Assembly: GCF_900156205.1 (NCBI RefSeq)
Contig: NZ_FTNA01000002.1
Span: 1 to 64,000, forward strand
Source: Leptospira interrogans
Lineage (GTDB): Bacteria > Spirochaetota > Leptospiria > Leptospirales > Leptospiraceae
DNA length: 64,000 nucleotides
Direction of reading: 5' to 3'
Position numbers and translations under genes: made by a program
The notes under the pieces: generated by a model
Databases searched by the model: none
Seen by the model: the letters and a program-made list of their open reading frames with translations, nothing else
Told to the model about the DNA's origin: nothing
Part shown: one piece after another, positions 13,799 through 33,747 of the stretch
Numbering within the stretch: position 1 is the first letter of the stretch
Layout: each line of letters starts with the position of its first letter

Positions 13799-14871
13799 AA
13801 TCGATTGTAATCGTGGCCGGCGGGACCGGAGGACATATTTCACCGGGAGTTGCACTTGCGGAAGTATTGACTGAATTGAAAGAAAAAATCGGATACGAAA
13901 ATTTGTATTTATATTCTTTGGTTCGTAATAAAAATAATCCAGATTTAGAACAAGCTCCTTGTCCGGTTTTATGGCATAATCTTCCACCTCTTTCCAGTAA
14001 TTTTTTTCTGTTTCCTATTCGATATACTATCCAAATTATAAAGACTTTTTTTATATTCAAAAAATTAAATATAGATGTAGTCATAGGAATGGGGGGATAC
14101 TCCACGGTGTCTTCTATTCTTTATGGAATATTTTTTAGAAAAAAAATCTATCTGTGTGAACAAAATACAATTCCAGGAAATGTAAATCGATTGTTCTTCC
14201 GGTTTGCGAGCAAAGTGGCGTTTAGTTTACCGCCTAAAAATTCTAAAATTCCATGCGATTATCAAGTATTAGGAAATCCTCTTCGAAAAAAAACGATCCC
14301 TAAAATGTCTCTTAAGTTTTTTGAAAAATACGACACTAAAAAAAAGAAACAATTTAATGTGCTTGTGATGGGAGGAAGTCAAGGTGCGAGACAGATCAAT
14401 AATATTGTAATCGCTTTGATGAGTCACGAGGAAATCAACAAGCAGTTCCGATTTAGAGTGCTAACTGGTTCGGCTCTTTACGAAGAGGTTTCTAAAAAAT
14501 CCAAAAAGGACGCAGAGCTTATCTCTTATTCTGACAATATGAAGGAGCACTATGAATGGGCAAACTTTGTTATTGCTCGTTCTGGCTCGGGGGTTCTTTC
14601 TGAGTGCGCCGCATTTGCATTGCCTATGATTTTAATACCTTATCCTTATGCAAAAGACGATCACCAAATGGCAAACGCAAAATATTTTGAACTTAACGGA
14701 GCGGCCATCGTGGTCGATCAAAAAGACGAGGATGAGTCTCATCTTTTTCGTGTTTTAGACCAAATGGCAAATGACGTAAATTTGTTAAACGACATGTCGA
14801 TTAGTTCTCTTGAATGTTCTCACGTGGACGCTTCTAAGGACACGGCTAAATACTTTTTCTCTCTCGATTGA
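13795..14871 (+). CDS. murG: MurG, lipid II-forming GlcNAc transferase
   Basis: A 358-residue peripheral membrane GT28 enzyme that adds GlcNAc to lipid I to make lipid II. The N-terminal glycine-rich loop [14 protein letters not shown] is the G-loop at the acceptor site. GMGGYSTV and [12 protein letters not shown] follow, and the donor-site region is [24 protein letters not shown]. The length is normal for the family. Its start overlaps the ftsW stop. Its own stop overlaps a possible TTG start of murC. Confidence 0.95.
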   Translation: MKSIVIVAGGTGGHISPGVALAEVLTELKEKIGYENLYLYSLVRNKNNPDLEQAPCPVLWHNLPPLSSNFFLFPIRYTIQIIKTFFIFKKLNIDVVIGMGGYSTVSSILYGIFFRKKIYLCEQNTIPGNVNRLFFRFASKVAFSLPPKNSKIPCDYQVLGNPLRKKTIPKMSLKFFEKYDTKKKKQFNVLVMGGSQGARQINNIVIALMSHEEINKQFRFRVLTGSALYEEVSKKSKKDAELISYSDNMKEHYEWANFVIARSGSGVLSECAAFALPMILIPYPYAKDDHQMANAKYFELNGAAIVVDQKDEDESHLFRVLDQMANDVNLLNDMSISSLECSHVDASKDTAKYFFSLD

Positions 14872-14873
14872 AG

Positions 14874-16340
<1,467 letters not shown>

Positions 16341-16440
16341 ATTGTATTTAAAAAGTTACTGATTTAAAATACGAGTTCAGATTCTTCCGTTTAAAAAAAC
16401 TTCTTGTATTTAATTTGATTCTCCTTAACGTTTCCCATCT

Positions 16441-17636
16441 ATGCGATTAGAACAAAAACTAAAAAGATGGGTAAGTGCGGGATTGATCGCTTCCGAACAA
16501 TCAGAGGCGATTTTAAATTTCGAAGAAAACCGAAAATCTTCATATTTATACTATTCGTTCCTCATTTTAGGAGTAGTAATCATCGGTATTGGCGTCCTTG
16601 CGATTATTGCGGCTAACTGGGAAGAGCTTGATGATCTTGTAAAATTGGGATTTAGTTTTATCGTTCTTACTTTTGTCGCAGGACTAAGTTTTTGGAAACG
16701 GGAAAATCCGAATCTATTTACAGTTTTTATAGTTCTATATTCAATTTTGATTTTAGGAATGATTGGATTGATTTCTCAGGTTTACAATTTAGAAGGAGAG
16801 TATTATCAAGCAGCGATGCTTTGGTGTATACTCAGTTGTTTGTTCTTAATTACGACTGATTCTAAAACCTTTTTACATCTTTGGATTTTAGGGTTTCAAA
16901 TTTTTATGATTGGATGGATACAGCAACACACTTGGGATGATCCGGAACATCTTGAACAAAATCAGAGTTACTGGACTCAATATCTTTATTATTCTCTAAT
17001 TGGTTTTACTGGATTTTGGTTAGCTTCTGAAAAATTTGTTTTGGAATCTAGAAAAAATACTCTATTTCTTTGGGCCGTAATTTTTTGGGTTATTGGAACT
17101 TGGTCAATGGGGTTTTTTCCAAATCTTTCCAATTTTTATGGTAGTTCGGGTACAGAAAATGGGATTAATCATCTGTTTTCATTTCCGTGGGTGATTATGA
17201 TTTGTAGATTGTTGATTCTAACTCCGATTTTCTATCTTCTAATTACTAATTCTGAAATTGATTCTAATCAAAAAAAATCTTTAGGAATCGGTTTGGTTTT
17301 ATTTTTCTTACTGTGTTTTCCACATCCATTTCGTTATATTCATTCAGCAGAAACGATAGGAGCACATATTTGGAATTATTCTATCCAGTTGTTACCTTCA
17401 TTTTTATTCATTTTATTTTGGTTGGCAATTGCATCCGCGTTTCGAAACCATAAAAGGATTTTCGACCTTTCTTTAGCAATCATAGGAATTCGGTTCTTAT
17501 ATTTTTATTTTGATCTATTTGGAAGTCTTACCTATACTGGATTTGGGCTTATCATTTCTGGATTATTTATTATAGTACTTACGATCGGATATTTAAAATA
17601 TAGATCTAAGGTAAGAGTTTTATTAGGAGGAGGAGA

Positions 17637-17640
<4 letters not shown>
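16441..17640 (+). CDS. DUF2157 membrane protein
   Basis: A 399-residue membrane protein. The N-terminal 30 residues ([19 protein letters not shown]) are the soluble head typical of DUF2157. About ten membrane segments follow, beginning with [24 protein letters not shown]. The biochemical role of the family is unknown. It overlaps the next gene by four bases (ATGA), and this DUF2157 plus GDYXXLXY pairing is common across bacteria, suggesting a membrane complex of the two. An AT-rich 100-bp gap separates it from murC. Confidence 0.85.
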
Positions 17641-19035
<1,395 letters not shown>

Positions 19036-19140
19036 AATATAACATTAAAATAATTTATGGTGTATTTAAAGTTTTAATTAAATTTGTCAGAAAAATTAAG
19101 CTGTAAGATTTATCCCAGTCTTGGTACAGATCTTATAATA

Positions 19141-19890
19141 TTAAAAAGCACTTAAGGCAGCCCGTATAAAGCTTGTCACAGGAGTTTGTTCTCTTGTATC
19201 TTCTAATCCTTCTCTAAGCTCTCTTAGTACAATTTGAGCGTCTGTCAAAACTGTGTTTACATTTTTATGAACATCGTCGTTGTTAATCAATCTTCCTAAA
19301 CTTCCGTCTCCGGTATTGATTTTAGTGGTAATATCTGCGATATTAGAGAATGTTTTTCGAATATCCCCTCTGTTTTCTGAAATCAGTTCCGATAAACTTA
19401 CCAAAGGATCTTGTAATACACGACCTTTCAGAGAACCAGTTGTTTTATAGTCTATCATAGTAATTGGAGTTGTTCTCGTTTTGAGCTGTTTGGGTTCCAG
19501 ATCTGCAGTGCCTGGATCGATTGCGATTACACGTCCGGTCAAAAGACTTTCATTTTTAATGATAATATCGTAGTTGTCATAGAGACTGATTTTTTCTCTT
19601 AGTAACATCGTAATTTCTACTCTGGTTCCAATTCCCATTTCTCCAGACTGAACCTCGGTTCCATTCTCATCGATTTGAATTAGTCTGATTGCAGAAACGT
19701 AACCAAAAGGCACCCCTTGAACGGTTACCTTATTTCCTACTTTGATTCCTTCCGCGTTTCTAAAGGTGACCTTCATAAATTCTCCCTTTTTTTTGATGGG
19801 TCCGCCTTCCGTAATAATTGTAAAATAACCTACTACGGTAATCGCAGCTGTAAAAATGATACCTACAAGTAAATAACGTAACGAATTCAT
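19141..19890 (-). CDS. MCE-domain lipid-binding protein (MlaD-type)
   Basis: A protein of about 249 residues with one N-terminal membrane anchor ([20 protein letters not shown]) and a single MCE domain at about residues 35-120 ([23 protein letters not shown]). A helical C-terminal tail follows. MCE proteins form periplasmic hexamers that shuttle phospholipid between the membrane and the outer envelope. The start is the ATG at 19890, which has AGGAG eight bases upstream; a TTG two codons earlier is unlikely. It is the last gene of the operon with the MlaE-type permease and ATPase. No MlaB or MlaC homologue is adjacent. Confidence 0.9.
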   Translation of the reverse strand: MNSLRYLLVGIIFTAAITVVGYFTIITEGGPIKKKGEFMKVTFRNAEGIKVGNKVTVQGVPFGYVSAIRLIQIDENGTEVQSGEMGIGTRVEITMLLREKISLYDNYDIIIKNESLLTGRVIAIDPGTADLEPKQLKTRTTPITMIDYKTTGSLKGRVLQDPLVSLSELISENRGDIRKTFSNIADITTKINTGDGSLGRLINNDDVHKNVNTVLTDAQIVLRELREGLEDTREQTPVTSFIRAALSAF

Positions 19891-19919
19891 ATTCAATTCT
19901 CCTTATATATTAAGCAGTT

Positions 19920-20687
19920 TTACGATTTGGTTTCGAGGATCATAGGTCCTGTAGTTTTTCCGTGAATAAATTGTTGGATCAATTCATTGTTTGAATTTTG
20001 AATTTCTTCAGGGGTTCCAGTAAATACAATTTGCCCTTTGTAAACAAAGCTGATTCGATCTGCGATCATGTAAGCGCTAGACATATCGTGTGTAACTACA
20101 ACTTGTGCGGCCCCGGTTTCTTTTTGAATTTTTAATACAAGTTCATTAATCACGTTAGACATCACAGGGTCCAAACCGGAAGTAGGTTCATCATAAAGTA
20201 TGATTTCCGGATTGGTAGTAATTGCTCTTGCGATTCCTGCTCTTTTTTTCATACCACCGGATATATCGTTCGGAAAATTATCTTTTGCGATCACCATATC
20301 TACTAATTTTAGTTTTTCCATTACGATCTTTTGGATTTTTTCTTCCGAAGCCAATTTATGTTCTCTTAAAGGAAGTGCTACGTTATCAAAGACTGTCAGC
20401 CAGTTGATCAGAGCTCCCGACTGAAATAAAACTCCCATTCTTGCACGTAGTTTCTTTTTTACTTTAGAGTCTACTCTGGAAATACTTTCTCCAAATATAA
20501 AACAATCTCCTGCGTCCGGTTCTAAAAGCCCGGTAATATGTTTGAGAGTGACCGATTTTCCAGTTCCGGATGGACCTAAAATTACTAAGGTTTCTCCTTT
20601 TTTTACATGAAGATCCATTCCCGCTAAAATCTTTCTTTTGCCGAAAGTTTTATGTACGTTTTTAAGTTCGATTGCAAACGGTTCCAT
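19920..20687 (-). CDS. ABC transporter ATPase, MlaF-type
   Basis: A 255-residue ATPase. Walker A is GPSGTGKS (residues about 37-44). The signature region is [14 protein letters not shown], the GGMxKR form characteristic of the Mla/Mce ATPases. Walker B is [13 protein letters not shown] and the H-loop is VVTHDM. It should power lipid movement through the MlaE-type permease encoded just upstream, three bases away. It acts on the cytoplasmic face of the inner membrane. Confidence 0.93.
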   Translation of the reverse strand: MEPFAIELKNVHKTFGKRKILAGMDLHVKKGETLVILGPSGTGKSVTLKHITGLLEPDAGDCFIFGESISRVDSKVKKKLRARMGVLFQSGALINWLTVFDNVALPLREHKLASEEKIQKIVMEKLKLVDMVIAKDNFPNDISGGMKKRAGIARAITTNPEIILYDEPTSGLDPVMSNVINELVLKIQKETGAAQVVVTHDMSSAYMIADRISFVYKGQIVFTGTPEEIQNSNNELIQQFIHGKTTGPMILETKS

Positions 20688-20690
20688 GGT

Positions 20691-21466
20691 TTAATCTCTA
20701 TAGAATAATGCAGTAATCATATAACCTGTAAAGATCACCATCAAAAATGAAGCAACTACAGATTCTCTTGTGGCTCGACCGACTCCAATTGCTCCTCCGG
20801 ATGTTCTAAGTCCGTGCGAACAAGAAATCGCAGATACGATGATTCCAAATATAAAACCTTTTAGAATTCCTACATATAAATCTTTTAAGCCCGGAATCGA
20901 AGCGATTCTATCAAACACGTCTCTAAAATAAGTAAAATAGTCGATTCCAAGTTGAAAATAACCTACGATCGCTCCTCCTAAAATTCCAAGAGCAGTAGAA
21001 TAAACGCATAACACAGGTACCATGACCGAAAATCCTAAAATCCTAGGAAAGATCAAATAACGCACCGGATCGATGGACATCACTTCGAGTGCGTCCACTT
21101 CTTCGGAAACTTTCATCGTTCCAATTTCCGCGGCCATGGCGGAACCGATCGAAGCAGCAAGAATCAACGCGGTCATAAAAGGAGACATTTCTCTGGTCAA
21201 AGTAATTGTCATCAAAAGACCGATTTGACCTTCTGCGCCGAAGTCTTTGAGTCCCAGTCCGGTGTTAAGCGACATGATCATTCCAGTAAAAACGGCGACT
21301 ATCGAAACCACAGAGATACTTCCGACTCCTGTAATATACATCTGATCTAAAATTTCCTTTCTTTTGAAAAAACTATAAGGAAGGTTTAGAATACTCTCAT
21401 ATACTAAAAGAATTGTAAAACCACTAGCGTAGAAAAATTCGGTAAGTTTTTCTTTGATAGGTCCTG

Positions 21467-21470
<4 letters not shown>
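20691..21470 (-). CDS. ABC transporter permease, MlaE family
   Basis: A 259-residue inner-membrane permease of the MlaE (DUF140) family. It has five to six hydrophobic segments. The family core is visible as [41 protein letters not shown], quoted here by its ends ([14 protein letters not shown]-like [16 protein letters not shown]), which contacts the ATPase. The start overlaps the stop of the aromatic-repeat gene upstream (ATGA), so the two are co-translated. It pairs with the ATPase and MCE protein downstream to form an Mla-type lipid transporter. Confidence 0.92.
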
Positions 21471-23932
<2,462 letters not shown>

Positions 23933-23936
23933 AAAA

Positions 23937-24554
<618 letters not shown>

Positions 24555-24557
24555 GAA

Positions 24558-25658
24558 TTAATTTGGGTTTTCTAAAAATCCTTTTAGAATTTCAATTTGT
24601 TTTGGATTTTTTAAAAGAAAAGAATCGTGACCTTCACCGGACTGAAGTTCTACGTAGAACACTCGTTTGTCGGCGGCTTCTAAAGACTTTACAATTTCTC
24701 TGGACTGAGCAGGAGGGTATAACCAATCGGAACTATAAGATACTACTAAAAATCTACAAGTTGCATTAGAAAGAGCAGCGGTCAATTCTTTCCCTTTTCC
24801 AAGGCTGTAATGATCCAAGGCTTTTGTAACGTAGATATAAGAGTTTGCGTCGAAACGATCCACAAAACTTTCTCCTTGATAGATTAGATAACTTCCAACA
24901 GCAAAATCGGTGGAAAGTATGTTTCCTCTAGGAGGGTTTCTGCCGAATTTTTCCCGCATCTTATCGTCCGAAAGATAAGTGATATGTCCTACCATTCTGG
25001 CAAGTGCCAAACCTTTACGAGGTGAATTTTCATCATAGAGACCATTTTTCCAATTTGGATCAGATAAGATTGCTTGTCTTCCTACTTCGTTAAAAGCTAT
25101 CTGCATTGCAGAATGTTCTGCAGTAGAAGCCATTACGATACAATTGGAAAGTGAATTGGGATAAGCAATACTCCATTCTAAGGCTTGCATTCCGCCCATA
25201 GAACCGCCAGCGACACAGAAAAGTTTTTCAATTCCTAAAGATTCAACTAAAAGTTTTTGTGCTTTCACCATGTCTTGAATGGAAACAAAAGGAAAACGAG
25301 AACCATAGGGAGTAGAGGTTTCTGGATGAATCGAAAGGGGACCAGAAGAACCTTTACAACCTCCGATTACATTGGAGCAGATAATAAAATATTGATTGGT
25401 ATCAAAGGATTTTCCGGGTCCGATATAATCGTCCCACCAACCCGGTTTTTTATCTGACCCAGAGTGATAACCTGCCGCGTGAGCGTCTCCAGACAAAGCG
25501 TGACAGATTAAGATAGCGTTATTTTTAGAAGAAGAAAGGGTACCATAAGTTTCGTAGGCAATTACAACCGGAGATAAAACAGATCCGTTGTTCAAAATGA
25601 GTTCTTTGAATTCTGCGTATTTCGTTTCAATGATTCCGATAGATCCAGTTTCATTCAT
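24558..25658 (-). CDS. metX: Homoserine O-acetyltransferase MetX
   Basis: A 366-residue alpha/beta hydrolase-fold enzyme of methionine synthesis, moving an acetyl group from acetyl-CoA to homoserine. The nucleophile serine lies in [15 protein letters not shown] and the histidine in GEGHDSFLL, with DWLYPP before it holding the probable acid. [13 protein letters not shown] is the oxyanion strand. The length is typical for MetX. Leptospira is known to use this O-acetyl, direct-sulfhydrylation route. metW follows on the same strand three bases downstream. Confidence 0.95.
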   Translation of the reverse strand: MNETGSIGIIETKYAEFKELILNNGSVLSPVVIAYETYGTLSSSKNNAILICHALSGDAHAAGYHSGSDKKPGWWDDYIGPGKSFDTNQYFIICSNVIGGCKGSSGPLSIHPETSTPYGSRFPFVSIQDMVKAQKLLVESLGIEKLFCVAGGSMGGMQALEWSIAYPNSLSNCIVMASTAEHSAMQIAFNEVGRQAILSDPNWKNGLYDENSPRKGLALARMVGHITYLSDDKMREKFGRNPPRGNILSTDFAVGSYLIYQGESFVDRFDANSYIYVTKALDHYSLGKGKELTAALSNATCRFLVVSYSSDWLYPPAQSREIVKSLEAADKRVFYVELQSGEGHDSFLLKNPKQIEILKGFLENPN

Positions 25659-25864
25659 AAAATTTGGTGATAACCTTTTTTCTAAAAAAATTTTGTCGTT
25701 AAAACTTCAAAAGAAACCGGCTTTCAAACATATAATAAAGTGTATTCGTTTTCACAGATTAAATTTCATTTGAGCAGTATTATAGTTTTTGGACGATCCA
25801 GTTCGCGATTAAACTCCATTTGAGTTGTCGCTCTACTGTTGAATACTTACTTTCTATAGATAAA

Positions 25865-25887
25865 TCAAAGGAACTTAACTCCTTTGA
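25865..25887 (-). terminator. Weak hairpin terminator after metY
   Basis: An 8-bp perfect inverted repeat, TCAAAGGA and TCCTTTGA, with a 7-nt loop lies about 30 bases past the metY stop. On the minus strand it is followed by TTTATC, a poor U-run, so it may act as a weak Rho-independent terminator or only as an mRNA end-stabilising hairpin. Confidence 0.4.
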
Positions 25888-25916
25888 AATACAAAAAAAT
25901 CAAAACCTCTTTACTA

Positions 25917-27221
25917 TCAAACTTTCTTCAGAGCTTCCTCTAAATCGAATAAAATATCTTCTATATTTTCCAAACCGACGGAAAGACGAACAAAGTCAGG
26001 AGTAACTCCAGCTGAAAGTTGTTCTTCCGGAGTTAACTGCTGGTGAGTCGTAGACGCTGGATGGATCACCAAAGATTTTGCATCTCCTACGTTTGCCAAA
26101 AGGGAAAATAATTCTAACCCGTCTATGAATTTCTTTGCTTCTACAGCTCCACCTTTAATCCCAAAACCTAGAATGGCACCGTAAAGATCTTTTTTATGAT
26201 ATTTCTTTGCAAGAGAATAGTTCTTATCCATTTTTAAACCTGGGTAGTTTACCCAAGAAACTTTAGTATGTTTGGTAAGATATTCTGCGACTGCAAGAGC
26301 GTTTTCGGAATGTTTACGCATTCTAAGAGGAAGAGTTTCCACACCTTGTAGAATTTGCCAGGCGTTAAAAGGAGAAATAGAGGCACCCATATCACGAAGT
26401 CCTTGTACTTTTGCTTTGATGATGTAAGCGATATTTACTCCGCCGAACGGTTCGAACTTACCAAAAACTTCCCAGAACTTTAAACCGTGATAACTTGGGT
26501 CTGGCTCTGTAAAATTTTTAAACTTTCCGTTTCCCCAATTAAACTTACCGGAATCGACTATAATACCTCCGATTGAAGTTCCGTGCCCTCCTAAAAATTT
26601 AGTTAGAGAATGAACTACAATATCTGCACCGTGTTCGATCGGATTGACTAAATAGGGAGAGGGTAAGGTATTGTCTATTATCAAAGGGACTTCCGAATCG
26701 TGTGCAACTTTTGCAATCGCTTCCAGATTCAAAGTATCTAATTTAGGATTTCCTAATGTTTCTGCGTAAAATGCTCTGGTTTTATCATTGACTGCTTTGC
26801 GAAAATTTTCAGGATCCGAGGGATCTACAAAATGTACCTTAATTCCTAATTTAGGAAACGTATAATGAAGGAGGTTATAAGTTCCGCCGTAAAGGGAAGA
26901 AGAGGCCACAATTTCTTGACCAGCTTCTACTATGTTTAGTAATGCGAGAGTTTCCGCCGCTTGACCGGAAGCAGTAGCAAGCGCTGCAACTCCGCCTTCT
27001 AAAGCGGCGATTCTTTGTTCAAGAACGTCTGTGGTAGGATTCATAATCCTTGTATAGATATTTCCGAATTCCTGTAGGCCAAAAAGTTTAGCGGCGTGTT
27101 CAGTGTTTTTAAACACATAAGATGTAGTTTGATAAATTGGAACTGCCCTAGATAAAGTAGAAGGGTCTGGAGATTGACCTCCGTGCAGCGCAATTGTTTC
27201 TGGCTTATAATTTCTAGGCAT
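25917..27221 (-). CDS. metY: O-acetylhomoserine sulfhydrylase MetY
   Basis: A 434-residue PLP enzyme of the Cys/Met metabolism family. It makes homocysteine from O-acetylhomoserine and sulfide, completing the step begun by MetX. The PLP lysine is in [18 protein letters not shown] (about residue 208). [24 protein letters not shown] is the typical N-terminal region, and [17 protein letters not shown] is the cofactor-phosphate loop. Met route genes lie side by side, but a 258-bp gap separates metY from metX. An AGGAG site sits about 12 bases upstream of the ATG. Confidence 0.94.
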   Translation of the reverse strand: MPRNYKPETIALHGGQSPDPSTLSRAVPIYQTTSYVFKNTEHAAKLFGLQEFGNIYTRIMNPTTDVLEQRIAALEGGVAALATASGQAAETLALLNIVEAGQEIVASSSLYGGTYNLLHYTFPKLGIKVHFVDPSDPENFRKAVNDKTRAFYAETLGNPKLDTLNLEAIAKVAHDSEVPLIIDNTLPSPYLVNPIEHGADIVVHSLTKFLGGHGTSIGGIIVDSGKFNWGNGKFKNFTEPDPSYHGLKFWEVFGKFEPFGGVNIAYIIKAKVQGLRDMGASISPFNAWQILQGVETLPLRMRKHSENALAVAEYLTKHTKVSWVNYPGLKMDKNYSLAKKYHKKDLYGAILGFGIKGGAVEAKKFIDGLELFSLLANVGDAKSLVIHPASTTHQQLTPEEQLSAGVTPDFVRLSVGLENIEDILFDLEEALKKV

Positions 27222-27520
27222 TTTGGTTTTAATTCTCCTTTTTCGTATTCTGAGAATTTTTGCCCAGAAGTCAAACTAAAATCCGTTATATTGAAATTGA
27301 ATTCTGTTTATACGAATGAGATTTAAAAAAATTTCCTTTGCAATTCTAGTCCTTTTTGATTCTATTTAACACCTAAGACTGTAAAGTCGCTGAATGGATT
27401 GAAATGGGCTGAATTTTTAGAAATTGATCTTCATTTCTTTCCGAAAATTAAGTAAGACTTTATTTGTAAGGAGAGTGTAGCGGGATTTTCTAAGGAATTT
27501 TCGGTTTAAATCAATCTGAC

Positions 27521-29160
<1,640 letters not shown>

Positions 29161-29164
<4 letters not shown>

Positions 29165-29934
29165 AAAATTGTTTTTTCTTCAAGTCTTGCAAGTAAAAAC
29201 GCAAAAGCTGTTTCGGTGCGAAGTATTCGATCGGAGAGATTTAGTTTTTTAAAACCAAAACGTTTCCAAAAGTAGATTTCATTTGGAATAAATCCACTCT
29301 CTGGACCGATCACGGCTAAGACGCGAGGTGTTTTAGAATACATTCCAAAATTTGAATCTATTTTTTTTTCTTTAAATACCTGAGTAAATGTAAAACCTTT
29401 TCGATCTAAAATAAAACGAAATGTAAAATCTAATTCTTTTAATTTTTTTATAAGAATATTTTCGATTTGATTTTGAAAGTCGAAACAAACTTTAGGAAGA
29501 AATATATTTTTTCCTTGTTCCATACCTTCTAAAAGTTCGGATTCAATTTCGTTTTGGTTCCAAATAGGAGAGGTTAGATAATCTTTTCTAGAATTTTTAC
29601 TGATAAAAAAATGGATTGATGTAACTCCCCAAGTTCCTGCTAACTGAAGGATTTTTCGAATCGTAGGGGGCCGATTGATTGCCATTAGAATATGGACTTC
29701 TGGAAAACGAGGTCGTGGAACTAAGATTGGTTTGTAGATTCCTACGATTTGATTCTTATTTATTTTTTCAAGAAAGAATTGTCCTAGATCTGTATCTATC
29801 AGTCCCGCTTTTAAACGATCACCTTCTCGTTTATTCAAAATATTGCATATATGATTGATTTTTTTAGGGTCTTGAATGGAAAATCGACTCGATTTTTCAA
29901 TTCTCCATTCTTTTTTACAAATGAGTAGATTCAA
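29161..29934 (-). CDS. rsmE: 16S rRNA (uracil1498-N3)-methyltransferase RsmE
   Basis: A 257-residue SPOUT-class methyltransferase that methylates N3 of U1498 in 16S rRNA. The SAM-binding knot region is VIGPESGFIPNEI followed by the diagnostic LNLSDRILRTETAFAFLLARL at the C-terminus. HICNILNKREGDRL fits the N-terminal PUA-like RNA-binding domain. It is the third gene of a minus-strand run with the FcpB candidate and the zinc-ribbon gene, spaced 12 bases from the latter. Confidence 0.92.
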
Positions 29935-29946
29935 AAGTAAGTCGTA

Positions 29947-30390
<444 letters not shown>

Positions 30391-30393
30391 TTT

Positions 30394-31225
<832 letters not shown>

Positions 31226-31280
31226 CCCCTTGTCCTTAGTAAGCGGATATTTGAATCCTATAACACGGAGGTTATAAAAT

Positions 31281-31321
<41 letters not shown>

Positions 31322-31351
31322 GCAGATCATTTTTTATTCAAAAATCCCAGA

Positions 31352-32638
31352 TTATTTCTCAGATTTGGAGGTATTTTCCAAATACAGCTCATAGGGTGGC
31401 GGGACGGGTTTCAATCCTTTTTCGATTAGATAAGAAGCCCATTTTCTTTCTATTAAATCGCAAAAATCTCGAATTGTTCTTCCAGAATGTCCAATCAAAC
31501 CTTCTGAAATCCGCATTCTTTCGGTTTTGGAAAGATGGATCGCATAGGTCTCTAAAATTTTGGATCTTTCCTCTAGATCGGGTAAAGGGAAATAAATGGT
31601 TCGGTCAAATCTGGAAAGAAGTGCGTGATCTAGATCTTGTTTTCGATTTGTAGCTCCAATTGTAACTGAATTTCTCTGGCTAGTAAAACCGTCTATCTTA
31701 CGTAGAAGAACTGAAAGAATTTTTCTAGTAGCCTCGAACATACCTTCTTCTCTGTTTCCGGCCAGGGAATCAATTTCATCTAAAAAAATAAGACAGCCCG
31801 GAAAAAGAGCCGCCGCATCGAATACATAGGCCATATTTTGAGCGCTTTCTCCGTAGTATTTACTCATAATTGATTCTACGGGGACGTAAATGAGGGGAAG
31901 TCCGGTCATACAAGAAACTACCCGAGCCATTGTAGTTTTTCCGACGCCTGGATCTCCTTCAAAAAGAACGGCCCGAGGTCTTATATCGCTTGGAAATTTT
32001 CGGGTCAATTTAGAAAGTTCGGTGAGAATTTCCGGGTTTTTTAAGGGAAGAATGATCGATTCTAGGATTTGTTGTTTGACCCCTTCATATCCTGCTATTT
32101 GGTCAAAGGAAATGGATTTTCCGTTTTTTTCTGCGTTTTCTGGATGAAAAACTTCTACTCCTAAAGAAGCCAAAAGTTCTTCTGGTTTTGCGGTTTCGAT
32201 ACTTTTTTCCGATTTTAAAAATTGGAAAAGACCTAGTATGGCAAATAATTCTTCTCTTGTAAAATCTCCTTTTTTAGTGATTTCGACTCGATTTTTAGTT
32301 CTTCCGGAATAGAATCGAAATCGAATCGTGTCCAAAAGGTTTTTTGTTTCGAACAGATTTTCATTCAATGCTTGAATACAATAATAACCTGGTTCGAAGG
32401 TATGGATTCTTAAATTTTCAATATGGTTTTTAAGAATCTGAAAACAGTCTAGTAGGGCCGCCTTGGAGATGGAAGTGACAGTAAATTCGATCTTAAGATC
32501 TTTTTTTTCAGAAGTAATTACTGGAAGGTCTACGTTGGAAAAACCGAGTGCGCTCAATTCTCCATGAAGAAAACTTTTTGTTTTTGTAAAATCTACTTCG
32601 GAAAAGGTTGTTTCTTTAGAAGTGGAGGGGGAACTCAA
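31352..32638 (-). CDS. AAA+ ATPase of unknown function
   Basis: A 428-residue protein. The first 190 residues match no family I know. The AAA+ module follows: Walker A GDPGVGKTT (about residue 227), pore-loop-like MSKYYGESAQNMAYVF, Walker B LIFLDEIDSLAG and a sensor-1 region TIGATNRKQDLDHALLSRFDR. The order and the arginine-finger SRFDR match the FtsH/Vps4/CDC48 clade. No protease domain is attached, so it is likely an unfoldase or remodelling factor. It starts at a TTG with GAGG upstream. It is divergent to fliN and convergent-neighboured by the FcpB candidate. Confidence 0.85.
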   Translation of the reverse strand: MSSPSTSKETTFSEVDFTKTKSFLHGELSALGFSNVDLPVITSEKKDLKIEFTVTSISKAALLDCFQILKNHIENLRIHTFEPGYYCIQALNENLFETKNLLDTIRFRFYSGRTKNRVEITKKGDFTREELFAILGLFQFLKSEKSIETAKPEELLASLGVEVFHPENAEKNGKSISFDQIAGYEGVKQQILESIILPLKNPEILTELSKLTRKFPSDIRPRAVLFEGDPGVGKTTMARVVSCMTGLPLIYVPVESIMSKYYGESAQNMAYVFDAAALFPGCLIFLDEIDSLAGNREEGMFEATRKILSVLLRKIDGFTSQRNSVTIGATNRKQDLDHALLSRFDRTIYFPLPDLEERSKILETYAIHLSKTERMRISEGLIGHSGRTIRDFCDLIERKWASYLIEKGLKPVPPPYELYLENTSKSEK

Positions 32639-32734
32639 AGTGGAAAGTACCTCGTTTCAATCTGAAAATACTCTTGTAGGAATCTATGATTCTGTCGATT
32701 TATTTACCATCGGTTTTGTGAAGGAGAAAAAAAA

Positions 32735-33271
32735 ATGGGAGAAGGGTCACTCTCACAAGAGGATATAGACGCACTTTTAACTGGCGGTGGTGGAGAATCT
32801 GCTGCACCTTCAGGCGGTGGCGGGTCTGATTTCAATCTGAGTGGTGAATTAGATTCACTTCTCGGAGGTGAAGGTGGAGGAACTGGGACTGGGGGAGGGG
32901 ATAGCTCCGGAACTGATTCTCCTTCTTTTGCAGATATTTCCGCAGCTTTGGGACCTTCTCCAACTCCAACTCCTGCGCCTGCAGCACCTAGACCGACTTC
33001 TCGTCAGTCTTCTCCGTCTCAATCCACAAATTTAAACTTACTCATGGATGTAAACCTAGCTCTTACTGTAGAGTTGGGTAGGACAAATATGTTTATCAAA
33101 GACGTCAACGGTTTGAATGAAGGTGTTGTCGTAGAATTAGATAAAAATGTGGGAGAGGATCTAGATATTCTTGCGAATGGTCGTTTAGTAGGAAGAGGGA
33201 AACTGGTTGCAATGGATGATTTTTACGGGATTCAAATTACGGAGATTGTAGATCAAAGTAGAAGGCTTTAG
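32735..33271 (+). CDS. fliN: Flagellar motor switch protein FliN (FliY-like)
   Basis: A 178-residue motor switch protein of the flagellar C-ring. The C-terminal SpoA/FliN domain runs from about residue 98 (LLMDVNLALTVELGRTNM) to the end, including VVELDKNVGEDLDILANGRLVGRGKL. The N-terminus is unusual. Residues 5-14 read SLSQEDIDAL, a CheY-binding motif normally seen in FliM and FliY. Residues 17-95 form a Gly/Ser/Pro-rich flexible linker. It has an AAGGAG ribosome site. It works with FliM, encoded 8 kb downstream on the same strand. Confidence 0.93.
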   Translation: MGEGSLSQEDIDALLTGGGGESAAPSGGGGSDFNLSGELDSLLGGEGGGTGTGGGDSSGTDSPSFADISAALGPSPTPTPAPAAPRPTSRQSSPSQSTNLNLLMDVNLALTVELGRTNMFIKDVNGLNEGVVVELDKNVGEDLDILANGRLVGRGKLVAMDDFYGIQITEIVDQSRRL

Positions 33272-33747
33272 AATCCGGCCTTACTTTTTTATAGCTGTTT
33301 TAGTTGTTCCTATAAATGTGGTAGGTTTCCACAGAAACCGTTGTATGATTTATAGTTTTTAGTATTCTCTGTTATTATAATCTTTGTATGAGTTTCCACA
33401 TTCGATTTGTTTTTTTGCAGAAGTATTCCCATATAGAGAATTTGTGTTGTATGTGGTAGTTCCCACAAATTCCAATTTTTCTGAAAAGTTTGTGAATTTC
33501 CATTAATTACAGAATTGATTGTTGAACTTGCTCAAAAGCTCATAATCAATTAACCTGAGTTCGACGTAAGTAATCCATTTTTCCGTAAAAAGTTAATTCT
33601 AAATCTGAATTTTACAGATCTATTCCTAAAATGTGGGAACTCTTACAAAATCACGATTTTACGAACGAATTCTAAAATTTGTAGGAACTCATACTTTTAG
33701 ATAATTATTCTCAGCTGAACTCACGTTAAGTAGGAACTACTCCAGAT
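33272..33747. other. Repeat-rich intergenic region
   Basis: No gene is seen in these 476 bp between fliN and the convergent stomatin operon. It holds TGTGGTAGTTCCCACA (33452-33467), weaker sites near 33317 and 33390, and the complete palindrome element at 33552-33728. No standard terminator hairpin follows fliN; the palindromes may serve that role. Confidence 0.65.
33552..33728 (+). repeat. Palindrome-rich intergenic element, copy 3
   Basis: The shortest full copy (177 bp). It opens AACCTGAGTTC (33552-33562) followed by GACGTAAG, and closes GAACTCACGTTA (33717-33728). The internal palindrome is TGTGGGAACTCTTACA (33632-33647), with a degenerate GTAGGAACTCATACTTTTAG at the right. The outer ends are clear inverted repeats of each other, the best evidence that this is a bounded element. 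Confidence 0.7.

Noticed and set aside
27222..27520. Possible SAM riboswitch between metY and the barrel gene
   Set aside because: I looked for SAM riboswitch cores and hairpins in the metY leader and saw none.
32801..33010. Low-complexity stretch in fliN as a sequencing artefact
   Set aside because: The frame stays open and reads as a Gly/Ser/Pro linker between two recognised parts.
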